Notes under the pieces: model-generated
What the model was told of the DNA's origin: nothing
Databases searched by the model: none
What the model saw: the letters and a program-made list of their open reading frames with translations, nothing else
Position numbers and translations under genes: made by a program
Part shown: positions 10,222-19,237 of the stretch, one piece after another
Layout: the number at the start of each line of letters is the position of its first letter
How positions within the stretch are numbered: the first letter of the stretch is position 1
Assembly: GCA_903928015.1 (NCBI GenBank)
Contig: CAIYPF010000041.1
Coordinates: 1-46,308, forward strand
Length of the DNA: 46,308 nt
Source of the DNA: an uncultured Gammaproteobacteria bacterium
Lineage (GTDB): Bacteria > Pseudomonadota > Gammaproteobacteria > Pseudomonadales > UBA5518
Direction: 5' to 3'

Positions 10222-11042
10222 TCCCGACTCTTGCGGGCTGCAGCGCCAAGCAGGGGCCTGATGACCTGAAGCATGGGCTTCAGGCACTTCGGATTGGCAG
10301 CCACGATGTCGCCGCTGTGCAGCCAGTCGTTTCCGCCCTCGAAATCGCTCACCAGGCCTCCGGCTTCCTGCACCAGCAGTGCGCCGGCCGCTATATCCCA
10401 GGCTTGCAGGCCGATCTCCCAGAACCCCTCGAAGCGCCCGGCTGCCACGTAGGCGAGGTCGAGTGAAGCTACGCCGGCGCGGCGTATGCCCGCGCTGCGT
10501 TCGGCGAGCTGGCGCAGTGTTTCCATGTAAGGAGTCAGGAGGGCGTCGGACGGCTCGCGGAAGGGGATGCCGGTGCCGAACAATGCATCCTTGCTCATGG
10601 CGCGGCTGCTGACACGCAGACGTTTGCCGTTCAATTGCGCGCCAGCCCCGCGCGTGGCCGTGAATTCCTCGCGGCGCACGGGGTCCAGCACAACCGCATG
10701 CTCGATGCGCCCTTCCTTCATGCAGGCAATCGAGACGGCGAAGTGGGGTATGCCGCGCGAAAAATTCGTGGTGCCGTCGAGCGGATCGATGATCCAGCGG
10801 TAGGGGCTGTTGCCCGTCGGCGGCATTCCTGCCGTGCCTTCTTCCGCGAGGAACTCGTGGTCCGGATAGGCCTTACGCAGATGGAACAGGATTTCTTTCT
10901 CGGCAGCGATGTCGATCTCGGTCACGTAGTCGCTGCCGCTCTTGCGACGGACCTCGACGAGATCGATGCGATCGGCTGCCCGGACGATGATCTCGCCTGC
11001 TTTTCGCGCTGCGGCAAGTGCCACGTTCACCATTGGGTGCAT
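10206..11042 (-). CDS. suhB: Inositol-1-monophosphatase SuhB
   Basis: SuhB is a magnesium-dependent, lithium-sensitive inositol monophosphatase. In E. coli it also acts in rRNA antitermination complexes. The 278-residue protein shows the metal site: EE at residues 66-67 in FLAEEGT, IDPLDGTTNF with Asp85 and Asp88, and the C-terminal WDIAAGALLVQEAGG motif. The start ATG 11042 gives MHPMVN, matching the E. coli N-terminus MHPMLN, which decides against the ATG three codons later. It is divergent from trmJ and convergent with secF. The suhB/trmJ-iscR order is shared with E. coli and Pseudomonas. Confidence 0.95.
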   Translation of the reverse strand: MHPMVNVALAAARKAGEIIVRAADRIDLVEVRRKSGSDYVTEIDIAAEKEILFHLRKAYPDHEFLAEEGTAGMPPTGNSPYRWIIDPLDGTTNFSRGIPHFAVSIACMKEGRIEHAVVLDPVRREEFTATRGAGAQLNGKRLRVSSRAMSKDALFGTGIPFREPSDALLTPYMETLRQLAERSAGIRRAGVASLDLAYVAAGRFEGFWEIGLQAWDIAAGALLVQEAGGLVSDFEGGNDWLHSGDIVAANPKCLKPMLQVIRPLLGAAARKSRDQGES

Positions 11043-11148
11043 CGTGCGGAGTCTCCGGAAAAGGGTCGGGTCGCGAGCGGGCGCGGAGTATAGCAGACCA
11101 CCCCGCGTGCCTTTGCTAGACTCGGGCCCTTCGCTCGCAGGCCACACG

Positions 11149-11928
11149 ATGGACCAGAACAGTTCTTCTCCGGAGCTTCCGATGCTCGACCGCGTGCGTG
11201 TCGTGCTGGTGGGGACATCACACGCCGGAAACATCGGTGGTGCGGCACGCGCGATGAAAAACATGGGGCTCTCGCGACTCGTCCTCGCCGGCCCCGAGGT
11301 GGTGTTCCCGCATCCGGAAGCAACCTGGCGTGCCGTGCAGGCCGCTGATTTGCTCGACACCGCCGTTGTGACGCGCGACCTTGCCGAGGCGGTAGCCGAT
11401 TGCACGCTGGTAATAGGCACCAGCGCCCGTGAGCGGCGCATCCAGTTGCCGCAAGTGTCCCCCAGAGGGCTGGGAGGGCTTCTCGCGCGGTCCAGGCCCG
11501 ACGAGCAGATCGCGCTTGTCTTCGGACGTGAGGACTCAGGCCTGAGCAACGAGGAACTGCGCATGTGCCACTGGCATGTGCACATACCCACCAGCAGCAG
11601 CTATTCCTCGCTCAATCTTGCGGCGGCCGTACAGATTCTCTGCTACGAACTCCGCCTTGCCTGCCTGGCTCCGGATCCGGCCCCCGCGGCGGAGAGCGAT
11701 TGGGACGAGCCCTTCGCTACTGTCGAGGGGGTCGAACGTTTCTACGAGCATCTGGAGCAGGCGCTGACGGAGATCGGTTTCCTCAAGCCTTCCGCGCCAC
11801 GGCAGTTGATGACGCGACTGCGCCGGCTCTTCAACCGCGTGCGCCTCGACCAGATGGAGTTGAACATCCTTCGAGGGATGCTCACCGAGATACAGAAAGC
11901 TGCGCGCGGCGGAGGGCCGCGCACTTGA
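11149..11928 (+). CDS. trmJ: tRNA (cytidine/uridine-32-2'-O)-methyltransferase TrmJ
   Basis: TrmJ methylates the 2'-hydroxyl of residue 32 in tRNA anticodon loops, using S-adenosylmethionine. The 259-residue protein is a SPOUT (SpoU/TrmH) methyltransferase with a deep trefoil knot. Visible motifs are [17 protein letters not shown] near the N-terminus (conserved Asn and Arg), [13 protein letters not shown] in motif 2, and [17 protein letters not shown] in motif 3. The ATG at 11149 was chosen because motif 1 follows at the usual distance; the frame is open well upstream but runs into the suhB promoter area. The gene ends inside the iscR promoter region. The cysE gene that sits between trmJ and iscR in some relatives is absent. 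Confidence 0.93.
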   Translation: MDQNSSSPELPMLDRVRVVLVGTSHAGNIGGAARAMKNMGLSRLVLAGPEVVFPHPEATWRAVQAADLLDTAVVTRDLAEAVADCTLVIGTSARERRIQLPQVSPRGLGGLLARSRPDEQIALVFGREDSGLSNEELRMCHWHVHIPTSSSYSSLNLAAAVQILCYELRLACLAPDPAPAAESDWDEPFATVEGVERFYEHLEQALTEIGFLKPSAPRQLMTRLRRLFNRVRLDQMELNILRGMLTEIQKAARGGGPRT

Positions 11929-11954
11929 CCCCCTCGATGCGGCGGTCAAATACT
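11925..11954 (+). promoter_or_regulatory. Putative iscR promoter with overlapping inverted repeat
   Basis: TTGACC (11925-11930) and AATACT (11949-11954) with an 18-bp spacer look like a sigma-70 promoter that starts at the trmJ stop. TTGACC and GGTCAA (11944-11949) form an inverted repeat that brackets the spacer. It does not match the published E. coli type 1 IscR site, whose half-sites are closer together, but a repressor bound here would block the promoter. Confidence 0.45.
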
Positions 11955-11983
11955 GTCCCCGCCACGGCAGACGGAATGCGCTG

Positions 11984-12472
11984 ATGCGCCTCACCACCAA
12001 GGGTAGATATGCGGTCACGGCCATGCTCGACCTCGCCCTGCACGTGGCTGAGGGGCCGGTGACCCTCGGCGACATAGCGCGTCGCCAGGAAATCTCGCTT
12101 TCCTACCTCGAGCAGTTGTTTGCGCGCCTGCGTCGGCGTGGCCTGGTGGCAAGCGTGCGTGGGCCGGGCGGCGGCTACAGGCTGGGCCGTGGGCTCGCGG
12201 ATCTGCAGATTGCCGAGATCATCCATGCCGTGGACGAGTTCTACGAGGCAACGGCCTGCGAGGGCCGCGGCGGCTGTCAGCAAGAGGGAGAGGTCTGCAT
12301 CACCCATGCCCTGTGGGACGATTTGAGCCAGCAGATCCATTCGTTCCTGAGCGCCATCACGCTTGCCGAACTGGTGGAACGCAGCGAGGTACGCCGCGTT
12401 TCGGATCGCCAGCACGAGCGTGATGCCCGGCTGCGAACGGGCGGCGATATCGCCGTCACCGTGCTCGCCTGA
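11984..12472 (+). CDS. iscR: Rrf2-family iron-sulphur regulator IscR
   Basis: IscR senses Fe-S cluster status and controls Fe-S assembly genes. The 162-residue protein has the Rrf2 winged-helix domain ([19 protein letters not shown]; recognition helix around residues 38-60, [10 protein letters not shown] wing). It keeps the [2Fe-2S] ligands Cys92, Cys98, Cys105 and His108. E. coli has the last two at 104 and 107, so this protein has one extra residue in the cluster loop. The stop overlaps the start region of iscS, so the two are translated together. With no other isc genes here, its targets probably include a suf operon elsewhere; that is inference. Confidence 0.94.
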   Translation: MRLTTKGRYAVTAMLDLALHVAEGPVTLGDIARRQEISLSYLEQLFARLRRRGLVASVRGPGGGYRLGRGLADLQIAEIIHAVDEFYEATACEGRGGCQQEGEVCITHALWDDLSQQIHSFLSAITLAELVERSEVRRVSDRQHERDARLRTGGDIAVTVLA

Positions 12473-12480
12473 TGCCGCCC

Positions 12481-13641
12481 ATGCGTCTGCCGGTCTATCT
12501 CGATTATCTCGCCACCACGCCTGTCGACCCCAGGGTCGCTACGCTCATGGCCGGCTGCCTCACGCAGGAGGGGCTGTTCGGCAATCCTGCTTCCCGCTCC
12601 CATGTTTATGGCTGGCAGGCCGAGGAGGCAGTGGAGAACGCGCGGCGTGAACTCGCGGAACTCGCGGGAGCTGATCCGCGCGAGATTGTCTGGACCTCCG
12701 GCGCCACCGAGGCAGACAACCTTGCAATAAAGGGCGTGGTGGAGCGCGTCCGCTCCCGCAGCGGACATATCGTCAGCAGCCTCGCCGAGCACAAGGCAGT
12801 GCTGGACAGCTGCCGCCATCTCGAGGCCCGGGGTTTTGCGCTCAGCCTCCTTGCACCGGGCCCCGACGGGCGCGTTGACCCTTCAGTGCTGGCGGCAGCG
12901 CTGCGCCCGGATACGGTCCTCGTGAGCCTCATGCACGTGAACAACGAGCTTGGAACGGTCAACGATATCGCCGCCCTCGGTGCCGTTTGCCGCGAGCGGG
13001 GCGTGCCCTTTCACGTGGATGCGGCCCAGAGCCTTGGCAAATTGCCCATCGACCTGCGGGAGTTGCCGGTCGATCTCATGTCCTTCTCTGCCCACAAGCT
13101 CTACGGACCCAAGGGTATTGGCGCGCTGTATGTGCGGCGCCAGCCCAAAGTGCTGCTGGAGGCCCAGATACACGGCGGCGGCCACGAGCGCGGCATGCGC
13201 TCCGGCACGCTGCCCACGCACCAGTGTGTGGGCTTCGGCGAGGCGGCGCGTATCGCGCGGCTCGAGATGGCCGACGATGCGGCCCGGATCGCCGCCCTGC
13301 GGGACCGGCTCTGGGAGGGCATCAGTGAACTCGGAGGCGTCCACCGCAACGGCAGCGCCGGGCACTGCATCGCAGGTGCCCTGAACGTGGCTTTCGAGGG
13401 GGTGGAGGGGGAGACCCTGATGCTGGCCATGAAGGACCTCGCACTGTCCTCGGGGTCGGCGTGCAACTCGGCGAGTATCGAACCCTCGCACGTCCTGCGA
13501 GCCATCGGGCTGCCCGATGCACTGGCCCACGGCTCCCTGCGCTTCAGTCTGGGGCGCTTCAGCACCGTCATGGACGTCGACACAGCCATCGCCGTGGTGC
13601 GCCAATCGCTCACGCGTTTGCGCGAGGCCGTCACGGTTTAG
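12481..13641 (+). CDS. iscS: Cysteine desulfurase IscS
   Basis: IscS is a PLP enzyme that removes sulphur from cysteine for Fe-S clusters, tRNA thiolation and cofactors. The 386-residue protein has [19 protein letters not shown] at the start, the PLP lysine in [10 protein letters not shown] (Lys206) and the mobile-loop nucleophile in [12 protein letters not shown] (Cys328). Both fall at the same numbers as in E. coli IscS when ATG 12481 is used, which supports this start over the ATG at 12472 that overlaps the iscR stop. It is in one operon with iscR. Directly downstream is ndk; iscU, iscA, hscB, hscA, fdx and iscX are missing. It may therefore serve mainly tRNA thiolation or feed a SUF system. 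Confidence 0.95.
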   Translation: MRLPVYLDYLATTPVDPRVATLMAGCLTQEGLFGNPASRSHVYGWQAEEAVENARRELAELAGADPREIVWTSGATEADNLAIKGVVERVRSRSGHIVSSLAEHKAVLDSCRHLEARGFALSLLAPGPDGRVDPSVLAAALRPDTVLVSLMHVNNELGTVNDIAALGAVCRERGVPFHVDAAQSLGKLPIDLRELPVDLMSFSAHKLYGPKGIGALYVRRQPKVLLEAQIHGGGHERGMRSGTLPTHQCVGFGEAARIARLEMADDAARIAALRDRLWEGISELGGVHRNGSAGHCIAGALNVAFEGVEGETLMLAMKDLALSSGSACNSASIEPSHVLRAIGLPDALAHGSLRFSLGRFSTVMDVDTAIAVVRQSLTRLREAVTV

Positions 13642-13697
13642 GCCATAAGCCCGGTCCCGGGGCGTGTTTTCGCTTTTCGCCGCCACGGCTCGCGGCC

Positions 13698-13703
13698 TAT
13701 ACT
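13698..13703 (+). promoter_or_regulatory. Possible -10 element of ndk
   Basis: TATACT lies 55 bp before the ndk ATG in the 117-bp iscS-ndk gap. The hexamer at the proper -35 distance (TTTCGC) is poor, so this is only a weak promoter candidate. Confidence 0.3.
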
Positions 13704-13758
13704 TCCTGCCCTTTTTCATCAGGCTGCCCCTGTGGCGGCCCCTCCCGGAGATCCTTGC

Positions 13759-14187
13759 ATGGCGATCGAGCGCACCCTTTCCATCATCAAACCCGACGCA
13801 GTCGCGAAGAACGCCATTGGCGAGATCTATGCCCGCTTCGAGAAGGCAGGTCTGCGTGTCGTGGGCTCCAGGATGTTGCGCCTCTCCGAGGCCGTTGCCT
13901 CGGGGTTTTATGCAGAACACCGTGAGCGTGGATTCTTCCCGGCGCTGGTTGCCTTCATGACCTCGGGCCCGGTGATGGTGCAGGTGCTCGAAGGCGAGAA
14001 CGCGGTGCTCCTCAACCGCGAACTGATGGGCGCCACCAACCCCAAAGATGCCGCCCCCGGCACCATCCGCGCCGACTTCGCGTCTTCCATCGACGCCAAT
14101 GCCGTGCACGGCTCCGATTCGCCCCAGTCCGCAGCCCGCGAGATCGCGTATTTCTTCGCGTCCTCCGAGCTGTGCTCGCGCGATTGA
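13759..14187 (+). CDS. ndk: Nucleoside diphosphate kinase
   Basis: Ndk transfers the gamma phosphate of ATP to other nucleoside diphosphates through a phosphohistidine. The 142-residue length is standard. It opens with [15 protein letters not shown] (nucleotide-binding Lys11), and the active-site signature NAVHGSDS carries His117. The ATG at 13759 begins the usual MAIERTLS sequence, rejecting an in-frame GTG nine codons upstream. rlmN starts 7 bp after its stop. The ndk-rlmN-pilF-rodZ-ispG-hisS order is the one known from Pseudomonas. Confidence 0.97.
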   Translation: MAIERTLSIIKPDAVAKNAIGEIYARFEKAGLRVVGSRMLRLSEAVASGFYAEHRERGFFPALVAFMTSGPVMVQVLEGENAVLLNRELMGATNPKDAAPGTIRADFASSIDANAVHGSDSPQSAAREIAYFFASSELCSRD

Positions 14188-14194
14188 GACCCTC

Positions 14195-15361
14195 ATGAAC
14201 GACGCCGCCCAGCTCATCGTGAGCGACGCCCCGCGGGAAGCTGCGGAGCGCGTCAACTTGCTCGGGATGAGCCGGGCCGGGCTGCAGGAGTTTCTGGTCG
14301 GGCTTGGCGAGAAACCATACCGCGCGCTGCAGCTCATGAAGTGGATCTACCACCAGGGCGTCTCCGATTTTTCCGCCATGACCGACGTCGGCCGCGACTT
14401 GCGCGAGCGTCTCTCGGCCTGCGCGGAGATCCGTCCGCCCGAGGTTGCAGAGGAGCACATTTCCGCCGACGGCACCCGCAAGTGGCTGATCCGCGTCGAG
14501 GGTGGCAGTTGCGTCGAGACGGTGTTCATCCCCGAGGAAGGCCGAGGCACCCTGTGCGTGTCTTCGCAGGTGGGCTGCTCGCTCGATTGCAGCTTCTGCT
14601 CGACCGGCAAGCAGGGCTTCCAGCGTGATCTCACTTCTGCAGAGATCATCGGTCAGGTGTGGATCGCGGCAGCCGCCTTCGGTCTGCCCAAGAAGGGCGG
14701 GCAGCGGCGCATCACCAACGTCGTCATGATGGGCATGGGAGAGCCCCTGCTCAATTTCGACAATGTCGTGACGGCTACCGACCTGATGATGGATGACTTC
14801 GCCTACGGTATATCGAAGCGTCGCGTGACCCTGAGCACGGCGGGCGTTGTGCCGGCGCTCGACAAGCTGGCAAAGGTGAGCGAAGTCTCGCTGGCGATCT
14901 CCCTTCACGCGCCCAACGATGCCCTGCGCGATCAGCTGGTGCCGGTCAATCGCCGCTACCCCATCCGCCAGTTACTCGATTCCGCGCGCGCTTATCTGGG
15001 TGCGCAGACCGACAGCAAACGCGTGGTCACGGTGGAGTACACGTTGATCAGCGAGGTCAACGACCGCCCCGAGCACGCCCGCGAGCTTGCTGTACTGCTG
15101 CGGGATTACCCCTGCAAGATCAACCTGATCCCGTTCAACCCCTTCGACGCCTCGGATTACCGGCGCCCCAGCCGCAATGCGGTGAGCCGGTTCTGGAACA
15201 TCCTCACCGAGGCGGGTTTACGCGTGACCGTGCGCAGCACCCGTGGTGACGACATCGACGCGGCCTGCGGCCAACTGGTGGGAAGGGTCGAAGACCGTAC
15301 CCGCCGTTCCGAGCGCCATCGCGCTGCGCGCGCCGGCTCGCCTGTGGCAGGAGCCGCGTAA
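14195..15361 (+). CDS. rlmN: Dual-specificity rRNA/tRNA methyltransferase RlmN
   Basis: RlmN is a radical-SAM enzyme that makes 2-methyladenosine at position 2503 of 23S rRNA and position 37 of some tRNAs. The 388-residue protein has the cluster motif CX3CX2C at Cys128, Cys132 and Cys135 ([12 protein letters not shown]), followed by [13 protein letters not shown] conserved C-terminal Cys358 in [10 protein letters not shown] corresponds to the methyl-carrying cysteine. The start ATG 14195 gives an N-terminal helical domain of normal length; the frame upstream overlaps ndk and was rejected. Its stop shares one base with the start of pilF (TAATG), so translation is probably coupled. Confidence 0.96.
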   Translation: MNDAAQLIVSDAPREAAERVNLLGMSRAGLQEFLVGLGEKPYRALQLMKWIYHQGVSDFSAMTDVGRDLRERLSACAEIRPPEVAEEHISADGTRKWLIRVEGGSCVETVFIPEEGRGTLCVSSQVGCSLDCSFCSTGKQGFQRDLTSAEIIGQVWIAAAAFGLPKKGGQRRITNVVMMGMGEPLLNFDNVVTATDLMMDDFAYGISKRRVTLSTAGVVPALDKLAKVSEVSLAISLHAPNDALRDQLVPVNRRYPIRQLLDSARAYLGAQTDSKRVVTVEYTLISEVNDRPEHARELAVLLRDYPCKINLIPFNPFDASDYRRPSRNAVSRFWNILTEAGLRVTVRSTRGDDIDAACGQLVGRVEDRTRRSERHRAARAGSPVAGAA

Positions 15362-16134
15362 TGGTCATGATGCGTGCCTTTCGCGTAGCGGCGCTCGCGC
15401 TGCTTGCCATCTTCGCCGGTGGTTGCGTTACCACAACCGAGGGTGGATTCAAGGCCGATCGCAAGGAAGAAGTCGCCCGTCGCGTGGATGCCGCCACCCA
15501 GTACCTGCAGAAAGGAAACACCGAGCAGGCGATCGTGCATCTGCGCCGTGCTCTCGAGATCGACCCGCACTCCGCGCCGGTCAACGAGACCCTCGCCCGT
15601 GTCTTCGCGCAGTCGGGAGAGTACGAACTGGCAGACCAGCACTTCCGTACGGCCATCCAGTACGACCCGGCATTCTCCCGGGCCCGCAACAATTACGCCG
15701 CATTCCTCTATGACCGAGGCCGGATAGACGACGCTATCGTGCAACTCGAGCAGGTCGTTGCAGACACCCTCTACGAGAAGCGCGCAGACGCCTTCACCAA
15801 TCTGGGCAAGGCCTATCTCCGCAAGGGGCAGACGGCCAAGGCAGAGGAAGTCTTCGGCCGTGCCATCAAGATGGACCGCCGCCAGGCTGCAGCCATGCTG
15901 GAGCTTGCCGATATCAACGTGCAGCACGGCCAGTATCCCGAGGCCGCGCGGCTTTTCGGCTTGTATCGCGCAGCGGGCCCGCAGCCCACGCCGCGCAGCC
16001 TTCTGCTCGGCATCCGCATTGCGCGCGCCACCGGCGATCGTGACAACGAGGCGAGCTACGCCCTGCAGTTGAAGGGGCTCTACCCGGAGTCAGACGAGTA
16101 CCGGACCTACCAAGCCATGCCACCTGCCAGGTAA
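15361..16134 (+). CDS. pilF: Type IV pilus biogenesis lipoprotein PilF/PilW
   Basis: PilF (PilW) is the outer-membrane pilotin that helps assemble the PilQ secretin of type IV pili. The 257-residue protein begins with a lipoprotein signal ending FAGGC (Cys22). The mature part is a chain of TPR repeats, roughly residues 42-75, 76-109, 110-143 and 147-180, with typical AIVHLRRALEIDP and AYLRKGQTAKAEEVF patterns. Length agrees with the family (about 250). It overlaps the rlmN stop by one base and is directly followed by the rodZ-like gene. Position between rlmN and rodZ is the same as in Pseudomonas and supports PilF over a generic TPR protein. Confidence 0.9.
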   Translation: MVMMRAFRVAALALLAIFAGGCVTTTEGGFKADRKEEVARRVDAATQYLQKGNTEQAIVHLRRALEIDPHSAPVNETLARVFAQSGEYELADQHFRTAIQYDPAFSRARNNYAAFLYDRGRIDDAIVQLEQVVADTLYEKRADAFTNLGKAYLRKGQTAKAEEVFGRAIKMDRRQAAAMLELADINVQHGQYPEAARLFGLYRAAGPQPTPRSLLLGIRIARATGDRDNEASYALQLKGLYPESDEYRTYQAMPPAR

Positions 16135-16659
16135 ATGATCATGGTTCCAGAAGAACAGCCCAGACCCGATCCCCGCTCTCCCGGCCTGCTCCTGAAGAAT
16201 GCCCGCGAAGCCGCAGGCATGAGCGTCGAGCAGGTTGCGGACAAGCTCCACCTGCTGAAGTCGGTGGTGAGCTCCCTCGAGAAAGACTGCTACGACCGCA
16301 TCCGCGGCGATACCTTCGCCCGCGGTTACCTGCGCAACTACGCGCGCCTGCTGGGCATGGATGCCGATGACATCGTCGGTTGCTTCAACTCCAATGCCGC
16401 GCGTACCGGAAACGTCCGTGCCGAGCCCAAGGCCCTTCGTCGCCGCGAACCGCTTGGTGGCGGTCCCGGCGCTGGCCGGGTGGGCATGGTGGTGGCGTTG
16501 CTTGCGCTGAGCGGACTCTTCCTGTTCCAGACCCGGGAGCCGGCGCGGGAGACGGCCGTGAACACCCAGGCTCCGCTGACGGTCGAGACTGCACGCGGCG
16601 AACAGCGCCTCGCGGCGGCTTTGCCGGCCGTTGCGGCCGGCAGCGTCGACGGCAACTGA
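16135..16659 (+). CDS. Short RodZ-like HTH membrane protein
   Basis: RodZ links MreB to the cell-wall elongation machinery. This 174-residue protein has the cytoplasmic helix-turn-helix domain (residues 16-84, LLKNAREAAGMSVEQVADKL and GDTFARGYLRNYARLLG). A basic linker and one transmembrane segment (about 115-132) follow. Only about 40 residues follow the membrane span, against about 200 in E. coli RodZ (337 in total), so the periplasmic beta domain (DUF4115) is missing. The stop TGA at 16657-16659 is followed by the ispG start 18 bp later, so no remnant of the lost domain fits between them. Start ATG 16135 adjoins the pilF stop. The family is sure from the HTH and context; function as full RodZ is doubtful. 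Confidence 0.85.
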   Translation: MIMVPEEQPRPDPRSPGLLLKNAREAAGMSVEQVADKLHLLKSVVSSLEKDCYDRIRGDTFARGYLRNYARLLGMDADDIVGCFNSNAARTGNVRAEPKALRRREPLGGGPGAGRVGMVVALLALSGLFLFQTREPARETAVNTQAPLTVETARGEQRLAAALPAVAAGSVDGN

Positions 16660-16677
16660 GCTCCGGAGGGGCCCCGC

Positions 16678-17790
16678 ATGCACGCCTCGCCGATCGTCCG
16701 CCGTGTTTCCCGCCAGGTCATGGTCGGGAATGTGGCGGTGGGAGGGGGCGCGCCGATCAGCGTCCAGAGCATGACCAACACCGAGACCTGCGACGTCGAG
16801 GCCACGGTCGGGCAGGTGCAGGCTCTGGCAGACGCCGGCGCGGACATTGTCCGTGTCTCTGTTCCGAGCATGGAGGCGGCGGAGGCCTTCCGGCTCATCC
16901 GCCAGCGTTCCCCCGTGCCGCTGATTTCCGATATCCACTTCGATTACAAGATCGCACTCGCCGCGGCGGCCGCGGGTGCAGACTGCCTGCGCATCAATCC
17001 CGGCAACATCGGCCGTGACGACAAGGTGCGCGCGGTGATCGACTGCGCCAAGGACCACGGCATTCCCATTCGTATCGGGGTGAATGCGGGCTCGCTCGAG
17101 AAAGAACTGCAGCGCAAGTACGGCGAGCCCACGGCAGATGCACTGGTCGAATCCGCCATGCGGCATATCGACCTCCTCGACAAGCACGACTTCCAGAATT
17201 TCAAGATCAGCCTCAAGGCCTCCGAGATCTTCATGACTGTGGCGGCCTATCGCAAGATCGCCACGCAGATCGACCAACCCCTGCACCTCGGCATCACCGA
17301 AGCGGGCGGGCTGCGCTCGGGCACCGTGAAATCCGCCGTGGGCCTCGGCATGCTGCTGATGGACGGCATCGGCGACACCATTCGCATCTCGCTCGCGGCC
17401 GATCCGGTCGAGGAAGTGAAAGTCGGCTGGGACCTCCTCAAAAGCCTCCGCCTGCGCAGCCGCGGCATCAATTTTGTCGCCTGCCCCAGTTGCTCGCGGC
17501 AGAACTTCGACGTGATCGCGACGATGAACGAACTCGAGCGCCGTCTCGAGGACGTGCGCTCTCCGCTCGACGTGGCCGTGATCGGTTGCTACGTGAACGG
17601 CCCTGGCGAATCCCGCGAGGTGGACGTGGGCGTTACCGGCAGCAGCCCCTCGAACATGGTTTTCGTGGACGGTAAGCCGCATCACAAGGTGGCCTCGGGG
17701 TCCCTGATCGACGACCTCGAACGCACCATCCGCGACGCCCTCGCCCGCAAGGAGGCCGCCGAGCCTGAAGGCCTGATCGCCCGGGGCTGA
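16678..17790 (+). CDS. ispG: 4-hydroxy-3-methylbut-2-enyl-diphosphate synthase IspG
   Basis: IspG (GcpE) converts MEcPP to HMBPP in the non-mevalonate isoprenoid pathway, using a [4Fe-4S] cluster and flavodoxin or ferredoxin electrons. The 370-residue protein has a TIM-barrel half ([32 protein letters not shown]). The C-terminal cluster domain has Cys269 and Cys272 in CPSCSRQ, and Cys304 and Glu311 in GCYVNGPGE. All ligands are intact. It lies 18 bp after the rodZ-like gene, preceded by a good GGAGG ribosome-binding site at 16663-16667. As an Fe-S enzyme encoded close to iscR-iscS it depends on a cluster assembly system not seen in this window. Confidence 0.97.
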   Translation: MHASPIVRRVSRQVMVGNVAVGGGAPISVQSMTNTETCDVEATVGQVQALADAGADIVRVSVPSMEAAEAFRLIRQRSPVPLISDIHFDYKIALAAAAAGADCLRINPGNIGRDDKVRAVIDCAKDHGIPIRIGVNAGSLEKELQRKYGEPTADALVESAMRHIDLLDKHDFQNFKISLKASEIFMTVAAYRKIATQIDQPLHLGITEAGGLRSGTVKSAVGLGMLLMDGIGDTIRISLAADPVEEVKVGWDLLKSLRLRSRGINFVACPSCSRQNFDVIATMNELERRLEDVRSPLDVAVIGCYVNGPGESREVDVGVTGSSPSNMVFVDGKPHHKVASGSLIDDLERTIRDALARKEAAEPEGLIARG

Positions 17791-17859
17791 GCCGCCACCG
17801 GATCGCGTATTTTCCCTGCCTGCCGGATCGCCCGCGTCGTCCGCACTCGCTAAACTACT

Positions 17860-17879
17860 CCGCCGCCATTGCGCGGCGG
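17860..17879 (+). promoter_or_regulatory. GC-rich hairpin upstream of hisS
   Basis: CCGCCGC (17860-17866) pairs with GCGGCGG (17873-17879) around a 6-nt loop. A TAAACT -10-like hexamer at 17851-17856 sits just before it, so the hairpin would lie at the transcript start if this promoter is real. No clear -35 is visible. Confidence 0.4.
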
Positions 17880-17903
17880 TCCATAACCCTTTCGAGGAAA
17901 CGC

Positions 17904-19205
17904 ATGTCCAGCAGTCACGACACGAGGCGGGAGCTCCGTGCCATCCGCGGCATGCCGGACATACTCCCGGCCCAGACGCCGGCTTGGCAGCACCTCGAGC
18001 GCTGCATTTCCGAACTCCTCGGCAGCTACGCCTACCAGGAAATCCGGCTCCCCATTCTGGAGCCCACAGAGCTCTTTGCCCGCTCGATCGGTGAGGTCAC
18101 CGACATCGTCGAAAAAGAGATGTACAGCTTTGCCGATCGCAACGGCGAGGGCATGACGATGCGCCCCGAGGGCACCGCCAGCTGCGTGCGTGCCGTTCTG
18201 CAGCATGGCCTTCTGCAGCAAGTGCCGCAGAGGCTCTGGTATCTGGGGCCCATGTTCCGATACGAGCGCCCGCAGATGGGGCGTCAGCGCCAGTTCCATC
18301 AGGTTGGCGTTGAGACTTTCGGCCTCGAGGGGCCCGATATCGAGGCAGAGCATCTGCTGATGACGGCGCGCCTGTGGCGCAGATTGGGCGTGGCCGATCG
18401 CGTGCGCCTCGAAATCAACTCCCTTGGCTCCTCTGAATCCCGCGCTGCGTATCGCAGTGCCCTGGTGGCGTACCTCTCGGCCCGCGAGACCGAACTCGAC
18501 GAAGACAGCCGCCGGCGCCTCGGCAGCAACCCGCTGCGCATACTCGACAGCAAGAACCCCGACACGCAGGCGCTGCTTCGCGATGCACCGCGTCTGGTCG
18601 ATCACCTGGATGCCGAATCGCAAGCGCACTTCGCGGAACTGCGCGCGATACTCGATGCGGCAGGTCTTTCCTACACCATCAATTCCTCGCTGGTGCGCGG
18701 CCTCGATTACTATGGCCGCACCGTCTACGAGTGGGTCACCGAGAGCCTGGGTGCACAGGGCACCGTGTGTGCGGGTGGTCGCTACGACGGGTTGGTCTCG
18801 GAACTCGGCGGACCGGCCACGCCCGGCGTGGGATTCGCGATGGGGCTCGAACGCCTGCTGCTTTTGATGCAGGCCGTCGGCGCCCCTGCCGCGCCAGACA
18901 ACCGCCCCCACGCCTACTGGGTTGTAGCGGATGCAGCGGCGTCACGGCTGGTGCTCCCGCTCGGCGAGCGTTTGCGTGATGCGCTGCCCGGCCTGCGGTT
19001 GCAGCTCAATTGCGGCGCCGGCAGCATGAAGAGCCAGATGAAACGCGCCGATCGCAGCGGTGCTGCACTGGCGCTGATCGTGGGCAGTGACGAGATGGCG
19101 GCGGGCGAGGTGAGCGTCCGCGAACTGAGAATCGAGGGCGCTGGCCAGCAGCGCGTCGGCATCAATGCGTTGCAGGCCATGTTGGCCGAACGCTTCGCGC
19201 TCTGA
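17904..19205 (+). CDS. hisS: Histidine-tRNA ligase
   Basis: HisRS charges tRNA-His in the cytosol. The 433-residue protein (E. coli 424) has the class II core. It begins with RGMPDILP, motif 2 contains [13 protein letters not shown] and [14 protein letters not shown], and the histidine-specific loop is [15 protein letters not shown]. Motif 3 is [13 protein letters not shown]. The C-terminal anticodon-binding domain covers about residues 335-433. The ATG at 17904 is preceded by GAGGAAA. A 113-bp gap with a possible promoter and hairpin separates it from ispG, and yfgM starts 32 bp after its stop. Confidence 0.97.
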   Translation: MSSSHDTRRELRAIRGMPDILPAQTPAWQHLERCISELLGSYAYQEIRLPILEPTELFARSIGEVTDIVEKEMYSFADRNGEGMTMRPEGTASCVRAVLQHGLLQQVPQRLWYLGPMFRYERPQMGRQRQFHQVGVETFGLEGPDIEAEHLLMTARLWRRLGVADRVRLEINSLGSSESRAAYRSALVAYLSARETELDEDSRRRLGSNPLRILDSKNPDTQALLRDAPRLVDHLDAESQAHFAELRAILDAAGLSYTINSSLVRGLDYYGRTVYEWVTESLGAQGTVCAGGRYDGLVSELGGPATPGVGFAMGLERLLLLMQAVGAPAAPDNRPHAYWVVADAAASRLVLPLGERLRDALPGLRLQLNCGAGSMKSQMKRADRSGAALALIVGSDEMAAGEVSVRELRIEGAGQQRVGINALQAMLAERFAL

Positions 19206-19237
19206 GCGCAACCAGGAACCAGGTCGGGAGACTACAG

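Noticed and set aside
12472-12480. ATG overlapping the iscR stop as the iscS start
   Set aside because: The next ATG at 12481 gives the family N-terminus and puts Lys206 and Cys328 at the E. coli numbers.
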